Source: Clostridia bacterium (GTDB lineage: Bacteria > Bacillota > Clostridia > Christensenellales > Borkfalkiaceae). From it: a stretch of DNA of 20,865 nucleotides. The notes under the pieces are model-generated. The model was not told the origin of the DNA. It was given only the letters and a program-made list of their open reading frames with translations, and searched no databases. The DNA lies in contig JAJPXK010000001.1 in NCBI GenBank assembly GCA_021205485.1, positions 1 to 20,865 of the forward strand. The letters run 5' to 3'. This document shows, piece after piece, positions 20,301 through 20,865 of this stretch. Each line of letters opens with the position of its first letter. Position 1 is the first letter of the stretch. A program made the position numbers and the translations under genes.

Positions 20301-20320
20301 GCTGATAACCTGATGGTCAT
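5381..20320 (-). CDS. Giant repetitive cell-surface protein (putative adhesin), 4,979 aa
   Basis: Exported surface protein, probably for attachment; no catalytic motif is seen. A signal peptide (basic MTIRLSAARKK, hydrophobic 12-31, cleavage likely after ASA at 41-43) is followed by about nine beta-helix-like modules to residue ~3590, about fifteen tandem MBG/Ig-like domains to ~4796, and a C-terminal domain (~4797-4944) with IHDGEVYG and EVEHLSQFAFV. It ends in one transmembrane helix (~4946-4969) and the basic tail NINRGKRHRN. No LPXTG is present, so anchoring is probably by the membrane helix alone. The ATG is supported by AAGGAG at 20329-20334, eight bases upstream. The frame is intact over 14.9 kb, so it is not decaying. 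No sortase or partner gene is next to it. The ligand is unknown; adhesin is inferred from architecture. Confidence 0.9.
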   Translation of the reverse strand: MTIRLSAARKKLIIVLALICVFFLTLGVVSLCTDGSQTISASAETTSVNYEVDEASDLSSMASGYYQLTVGITASDNITVESGSTVTIDLNGQTLTLGSYNITNNGTLTITDTSNDGGGTITYSGSGTTSLATRAIDNSGVLKLSGGTIKTTATASHAVYNSGTATVCGSDSVTIIDAVYSAFYNVGTAYIQSGIIKCSRSGGACVTNIGGTLNISGGTIQSTYSNDSSSNNAVRNAAGSDGKVSKLNISGGTLTTNSSKDYDVNCGGSYNEIYITGGTLTGIYFQGTSNTASITILDSLVAKAAVSSDAGSVTLTMSSSSTIKITTYKKFTDGYEIVVTSTTIDSAAATCYSVYMTENSSIAKNKDTGIFYTTIQAAVYAAKDGETILLCNDGENATNKDSSTYTGVSISLTIDLNGHNLESSKNILNILDGGNVTLTNTSSTTSYINYTGTSSRAIWIQPGGTCTIGSETVSNIVVTSTNRETIYVGEQAPDSSVKVATLNLYGTVICYCDEAAIVGNGNEGTDTAIGTHQSGGDTLINIYDGAVVESVYGTAIYHPQNGTLNIYDGSTITGYATALEARAGTINISGGKFTATSTSFSAAANGSGTTVTGAAVAISPHNLEATDSNLSDDLIVNITGGTFTGYYAVYECYVNGTYDSEGNELAAESKSSLAESTEVTASISGGTFTTTNNATGAVAVLSETVDSTGASVLSITGGSFSGDSETVLATYAAADVTLIATKDGVNTVTSYTGDDALTKAISAMTDSSTEYTIVLGDNYTLDSAITISSGQTITLDLNGYDLTITGSSSDSSIVNNGTLTIKDSDDSGILYLNGGKYGVYNNGSFELSGGTLILDQTANTTVRATGIYNLATIIISGGTLDVDAYTHAKGIDNYSLYCDITISGGTIDVYSSNQSAIGIYCATQYALDFSMTGGTITVEAAASGKNAYGIQHCSTGFINISNGNIVAKALTTGNGYGIWAGSNSATSATECDITITGGTIGINSGDETISGYGVYVKYLTGDSKINISGGEIGGITAGLYNYTNSTINTSVEISGSAEITSINGYGVYNYYGTVTISDSVSVTSENGYGIYNYGTLDISGGEITGGSYGIYNYSSLDISGGSVKSSSIGIYTCGDTTISGNANVTVEGSSDSYVYGIYVYGDTSLSLSDNVTVTAKNTGSTDYSVGIGYNSGSADNTVTINISDNVSVTANTLGLSGYGSNSVSDITITGGTITATNGTGIYSPDLGTLTINEETGNVEITGKDSAVEVRNGSLTIEGGAFEATAIGEKATATYNGSGTTIVGAAIAVSSYNLGDTSVTISGGTFKGISAVYEYYANGEGTSLSGAESSYTVNLALDGGTYTSTSTGTLTAVYSQNDTAFITEGTYNSDVSGYAASGLTATTVGADGYYGITLSDSKVAAVLIDGEVVATYATLTEIFTNLNNGYYDSSDQDNTTITGAVEIRLYADLTDDSKITTDITNSCAYAITLNLNGYGITFGKGYSLTNEGTLTITGNGGSALTFAATTGITNNGTLTVGAGVTVANTYSGKSHTIANYGALYITGGTVSSTYNAIYNGANAEISITGGTVAGVFYAINVAGGSVTISGGYISASEAVIYRTAGTVAINGGYFTDTTAGLYVVDGCAINSVATVEADGVYYYAVAEEETFAATISGVGYADLQSAINAAADGDTVKVVKELDIDTAITVAANQNVILDLNGKTLTITGYDSTTGNNVNLLNYGTLTITDSSTDGVLELSNALVGIFSTGTLNLNGGTIVGSYLSNGTTSNSYTIYNVGTTVVDGGNIESNYYGIYNGSSGNVTIESGTVSGNKIGIYNYSGSIDVTGGTISATTTAIYSLTGTVTIEGGTITGEYGVNSFDTLIISGGIVYGSERAIQNSKTATVIGGTIGTYTDSDVTYESNYGIMTFSGGTTTVSGDTTVTASTYAIYNTGSSTTNLTGGKYLSEFYTVYVYSGTLNISGDAEVIVEGDLNTYVYGVFAYAASTVNVSGNATVTATNSNADGAAAGIVYWGNNDKDNPTTVNISDNVIITGDTFGLSGNGSASYSKVTITGGTITGGALGIYHPEMGTLTISEETGTVTIKGENSAIEIRSGTLNISAGTFISTADTLEVNYNGSGTTIYGAAIAISQHTTEKEISVNISGGTFKGCYAIYETDTVEAKEGSTPGEISANITNGTFEGKVGSTSTTTDEEGNETSVLAISGGSYTDTSAAAYVTCEFMLNGTVNEDGYYTLIDNDTQSGASDVVATIVTDNGTVGFTSLQEAINAASAAGTETTITLLKGLDENITITSGTIIIDLNGKTLTGSVTSYGATLTITDGKESGEVTGDVTCYGGSVTIDAGTFSGNVEFSSTTADITGGTFATDVSAYVATNYVLLVVDDNSYKVVASDSTEIIATIGNLGYSTLQAAINAAGTEETTITLIANTTEDITIENGQNIILDLNDNTITNVSSHTITVESGATLTIIGDGTVDNVTHRMAAIENEGTVILNGGTYTRSKEAGTTTSSSGNNSWYVIVNHGSMTINNGVTVNNAIGKYSSLIDNGWATASDNKNEATAYLTINGGTFIGGKYNIKSDDYSEVTITGGKFTGGGTSAVFNWNKTTISGGEFESDGLYVIWAGADSSTGYDAGEVVITGGTFTAKSNGYAVYNNYSNATVTISDGNFTGKVYCVTSSEATISGGIYSDTSAAAYVVSGSLLEGVGTQTGGYFGVNKTTAYVAQIGDLGYITLQAAINAAANGDTVVLLSDRTESITVDGKKITLDLATYTLTNDEGSHTITVKSGATLTITGDGTVDNVSHACAALLNEGTVILNGGTYTRSQEAGTDMNTNGGNSWYTVVNRGTMTINGGVTVGSYTSDFKDTVGKYSSLVQNGWANSADNKAATTATLIINGGTFIGGLNTIKNDYWGKLTIEDGTFINTYQYTVLNLNDATIKGGTFIASGSDDIAAVICIAKDSDAPTSSSGSLTIIGGTFTGTTLIKGYTKSAGYTAGTSVVIEDGTFTGTLDSTISSYSISGGVYSDTSAAAYVVDGFALNGTVNSDGYYGIIEASTEQGGTNEVVATITTDGVTLSYTSLAAAIAAANNGDVIVITAETITLTETITISGKDITIDLNGNTMTNDGAAIDTITVESGATLTIEDSGSNGTIKSTNTEKNAIQNDGTLTVKGGTITGRNGIKSTSGTVTVYGGAITGTEAQGIYNNGTLYVYGGTITGNNNGISNDGGTATIYDDYGTYITGNNYNGIYNAGTLTVNGGTITGYNSGIYNETSAATVTVNGGTITGENLNGIYNEGTLEITGGTITGSTPTGSGVGGGNGIYTVGGTVTISGATINAYYRGVIAENGATVTVNSGATITAAIGIDVVGCSYVGGNDQSYTTLIVNGGTISGTLCGIMGRKDESNTYDYRCTKIYINDGTITGETVGVYHPEQYGELYIYGGTITGATGVEIRGGTVVIDEKNGNVTIKATGSFSTNEEIKFGNSNFGSATSGIAVAIIPYVNTYSHDLDITIAGGTFTGDYAIYESNVDNLSELPTLDLDVTGGTYVGTVNVADIDSFISGGYYNVLPTNSTYYAAGYIPTLVTIRETKYYTTIIGTAISVPEGKTISYNGEGHYLAANGTGYSVVSVEGTNVANGTATDVGTYTVTLTLLSGYVWKLSDGTYSFDDQTYTVEIIAGSLDLIVKAEGYSGMYDGKEHTGSVTVTTADGCEYAITYSTEQNGNYSDTIPTFSTVGTHTVYYTVTAANHNEETGYFTVEITNADIAATVSTSTTFTYEAVDLSGVNVVATTVDLTDATITYTYNGMTVSNLAELNLTDADEYVITYKVTADNHNDYIGSFTVTIIAKEVEIPTAPATTFTYDGNSQTYLEGNDYYTVKDGTQTDAKTYEVTVTLKDTTNYVWSDGTTEAKTYTWVIEKADYNLDGVSFGDTTVAYDGASHSIELTLTGISELPDGLTVSYSGSGTNVGEYIIMATFTNINANYNDVAAMTAILTISANTVTAPEAVSAPFTYNGSEQTYLESTVAYTVTNGKQMNAGTYTVTVTLNAGYTWSDGSTETLTFSWTIKKATIEVTKPADVTFTYGEVDLGDFEVVATTVDLTDATITYTCNGITVSDLANLNLTEADEYVITYTVTADNHNEVSGTFTVTITNATITDVKAESYTYVYGVDYTAEANVTATTVDGKYTVTYSTTEGSDYTSEIPTFTDVNTYTVYFKISAANYEDAYGSFTVEITKAENSVSIEIEGWTYGEKANEPEVTATYDKANVIYYSDEKCEDEVDIAEVGAGTYYVKAYVDGTANYTSASATTSFVIAKAKVSPSVDTSKTYTYDGSAKTFITLTGDENYTVYGDNTATKAGTYTVTLVLKDSANYEWSSDAVTTYTWTIGKATYDMSGIAFESDTVEYDGAEHSIGISDELPEGVTVSYSQKNITEAGEYTITATFSGDSENYEAIADMTATLTITAKTVAVPTVETSTYTYDGGTKIFAVEENDAYTISGATSAANAGVYTVIVTLNANYTWKDGSADVLTYVFVINNATMTVSASGYSGSYDGSAHIGNVTVGALINEATATIKYGTTSGAYNLTAAPEYTEAGTYVVYYEVTAANYNSVYGSYTVTITEAEPVVVRTEVEAPAAATATYTYTGEAITYALAENAAYTITGATQTDAGSYIVTVTLNDTEKYMWVGGSTAALSYVFVINNATMTVSASGYSGSYDGSAHIGNVTVGALINEATATIKYGTTSGAYNLTAAPEYTEAGTYVVYYEVTAANYNSVYGSYTVTITEAVEPTEETVVTASDSTVAGSISSDSGFVMDVTIEMNLLNESEYELTVTEISNEVINVTDFNSATVTAVYDITLTSNGENVTVSEATNGGKVTVSVAIPTSLVGQNFYIVHIHDGEVYGVITNSDYSIENGNVTFEVEHLSQFAFVAVSDSADADSGLSQSEIITISAIVGGTVAITALLALAVMNINRGKRHRN
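5962..6237 (-). repeat. MBG-domain repeat copy 2 (near-identical pair)
   Basis: This 276-bp block matches 6451-6726 at every base except one (plus-strand GTTATT against GTTGTT). It encodes residues ~4695-4787, including SGYSGSYDGSAHIGNV and TEAGTYVVYYEVTAANYNS. It is the last MBG domain before the C-terminal domain. Confidence 0.95.
6451..6726 (-). repeat. MBG-domain repeat copy 1 (near-identical pair)
   Basis: First copy in translation order (residues ~4532-4624) of the block repeated at 5962-6237. The offset is 489 bp, exactly 163 codons, so the unit is a two-domain block. The domain between the copies is not part of the near-identical sequence but does resemble the domain before this copy at protein level (TYTYDGGTKIFAV..NDAYTISGAT against TYTYTGEAITYAL..NAAYTITGAT). 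Confidence 0.95.
9540..20190 (-). repeat. Beta-helix-like module array of the giant protein (about 9 modules)
   Basis: Modules open with a segment like YTSLQAAINAAADGDTV.LL.D....ITI..G..ITLDLNGKTLT and continue as short rungs such as GTLTITGGTITG, NGGIYNYGT and GNVTISGG. Many close with SDTSAAAYVV.G......DGYYGI. Openings lie near 20180, 19230, 18100, 16070, 15320, 13530, 13095, 12125 and 11100. Rungs of about 20 residues with stacked Gly, Thr, Asn and Tyr fit a right-handed parallel beta-helix of the pectin-lyase type, without the lyase active site. Sizes vary from about 140 to 680 residues. Fold assignment is inference from the repeat pattern. Confidence 0.75.
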
Positions 20321-20328
20321 GCTCCGAT

Positions 20329-20334
20329 CTCCTT
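20329..20334 (-). promoter_or_regulatory. Ribosome binding site of the giant gene
   Basis: AAGGAG lies eight bases before ATG 20320 within an A-rich stretch. It fixes the start and puts the basic n-region of the signal peptide directly at the N-terminus. Confidence 0.85.
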
Positions 20335-20361
20335 TTTTGTTGAATTTTTTTGTTTTGTTAT

Positions 20362-20436
20362 TCCCCTCCCTTGCCTTCCCTTAGGGTAGCGTAGCATACA
20401 CAGTAGAAGGCGGCGGCTTTAGCCGACGGATGAGGG
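20362..20436 (-). repeat. REP-like intergenic repeat in the giant gene's leader
   Basis: The minus strand reads CCCTCATCCGTCGGCTAAAG and CCGCCGCCTTCTAC and ends in CTACCCTAAGGGAAGGC. It contains a CGGC-TAAA-GCCG hairpin and a short CCCTTAGGG-like palindrome. The opening matches the copy at 4400 and resembles that of 20491-20596. It begins right after the candidate -10 of the giant gene, so it would be part of the 5' untranslated RNA. Confidence 0.55.
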
Positions 20437-20445
20437 AAAAGTTTT

Positions 20446-20474
20446 ATTATATATAAACTTTCCTTCAGGAAAGA
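20446..20474 (-). promoter_or_regulatory. Candidate promoter with overlapping palindrome for the giant gene
   Basis: A perfect TATAAT (20446-20451, minus strand) sits in an A/T-rich patch, with transcription expected near 20439 and a leader of about 120 nt. The -35 at 17 bases (TCTTTC) is poor. In the spacer and -35 lies the inverted repeat CTTTCCTGAAGGAAAG (20458-20473), seven-base arms around two bases, placed where a repressor or activator would act. No other good promoter was found between here and the ATG. Confidence 0.5.
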
Positions 20475-20490
20475 ATATTGCCTTACTCTT

Positions 20491-20596
20491 GGCTTCCCCC
20501 TGCGGGGGAAGCTGTCACGTAGTGACTGCGTGAGCGTTAGCGCTACTCTGCGCACCGCATTATAAAAAGTTCTATAATAAGGCGCAGATGAGGGGA
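20491..20596 (-). repeat. REP-like intergenic repeat with several hairpins
   Basis: The minus strand opens TCCCCTCATCTGCGC and ends with CAGCTTCCCCC-GCA-GGGGGAAGC. Visible hairpins are GCTTCCCCC/GGGGGAAGC (20492-20500 with 20504-20512, nine perfect pairs), GTCAC/GTGAC (20514-20526) and a longer imperfect stem bounded by TGCGC and GCGCA around an A/T-rich middle. Such elements are common in clostridial genomes between genes. No protein is encoded. Confidence 0.6.
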
Positions 20597-20655
20597 CAAT
20601 CTGCCTTTTCCTCGTTTTATAAGGTAGAATGGTATCTGAAAGGTCTTCTTGCTTG

Positions 20656-20743
20656 GCTGTCCGCGAGCCGCTACGCTCTCGCGAGATTCTTCGACTACGC
20701 GGCTTCGCCGCTCCGCTCAGAATGACAGCCCCGCAGGGGCTGT
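20656..20743 (+). repeat. Hairpin-rich dispersed element containing the GATTCTTCG...TCAGAATGACA motif
   Basis: The stretch is bounded by GCTGTC (20656-20661) and GACAGC (20724-20729). Inside are CGCGAG/CTCGCG (20662-20667 with 20678-20683), then GAGATTCTTCGACTACGC, GGCTTCGCCGC and CAGAATGACA. It ends with a perfect eight-pair hairpin ACAGCCCC-GCA-GGGGCTGT (20725-20743). The GATTCTTCG...CAGAATGACA wording is widely found as a dispersed intergenic repeat in bacteria. Function unknown. Confidence 0.6.
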
Positions 20744-20820
20744 ACCGGCGTGGAAGCCGATGCGTACCTACAGCATAGCTGTATATAATAGGCGGGGTGG
20801 ACGGGTACTTTATGCACCAT

Positions 20821-20847
20821 ATACTATTCTGCAAAACAGAACAGTAT
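20821..20847. other. Isolated hairpin near the right edge
   Basis: ATACTATTCTG and CAGAACAGTAT pair with one mismatch around CAAAA, and one more flanking pair extends the stem. There is no U-tract on either side, so it is not a simple terminator. A smaller TACAGC-ATA-GCTGTA hairpin lies at 20769-20783. The gene it would belong to is beyond the window. Confidence 0.4.
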
Positions 20848-20865
20848 ACACTCATACCATTATGT

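Noticed and set aside
5381..20320. Possible CRISPR array or tandem DNA satellite in the repetitive region
   Set aside because: Repeats are protein-level, in frame, of variable length and diverged; there are no constant direct repeats with unique spacers.
20560..20578. Second A/T-rich TATAAT-like site upstream of the giant gene
   Set aside because: It is inside the imperfect stem of the REP-like repeat and has no -35 at a sensible distance.
20358..20855. 165-codon minus-strand ORF upstream of the giant gene
   Set aside because: It runs through two hairpin-rich intergenic repeats, its product is low-complexity basic sequence typical of translated repeats, and it covers the candidate promoter of the giant gene.

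Overview
The window looks like the chromosome of a low-to-moderate-GC Bacillota (Clostridia-type) bacterium. The reasons are strong AGGAGG-type ribosome binding sites, a HemZ-type radical SAM protein, a Gram-positive style giant surface protein (signal peptide, repeats, C-terminal membrane anchor), and decayed pieces of a clostridial-type serine recombinase element. A gut or host-associated lifestyle is only an inference from the adhesin type. All real genes read leftward (minus strand).

Layout, following transcription from right to left. 20321-20865 has no gene. It holds compact hairpin-rich intergenic repeats, then a candidate promoter with a palindrome and a good ribosome binding site for the next gene. 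5381-20320 is one uninterrupted 4,979-codon gene for a giant surface protein. It has a signal peptide, about nine parallel beta-helix-like modules, about fifteen tandem MBG/Ig-like domains, a C-terminal domain and a transmembrane anchor without LPXTG. 4337-5380 has no intact gene. It holds a strong hairpin, a frameshifted winged-helix-like fragment with its own bidirectional terminator, a broken small ORF and the ruined start of a serine recombinase. 2362-4336 is a two-gene operon (MBL-fold hydrolase and hemZ) with an 8-nt overlap. 1-2122 is the conserved rpsO-pnp pair. rpsO has a clear promoter, an intrinsic terminator and a perfect hairpin lie between the two genes, and pnp runs off the left edge.

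The left part is housekeeping: ribosome assembly, RNA decay, porphyrin-type radical SAM chemistry and a thiolester/metallo-hydrolase. The right 15 kb is accessory. The most notable points are the modular construction of the giant protein (a 276-bp block repeated with one mismatch, paralogous modules, patchy base composition), the graveyard of a mobile element directly downstream of it, and the RNA structures in the rpsO and pnp leaders. No complete new defence or signalling system is visible.
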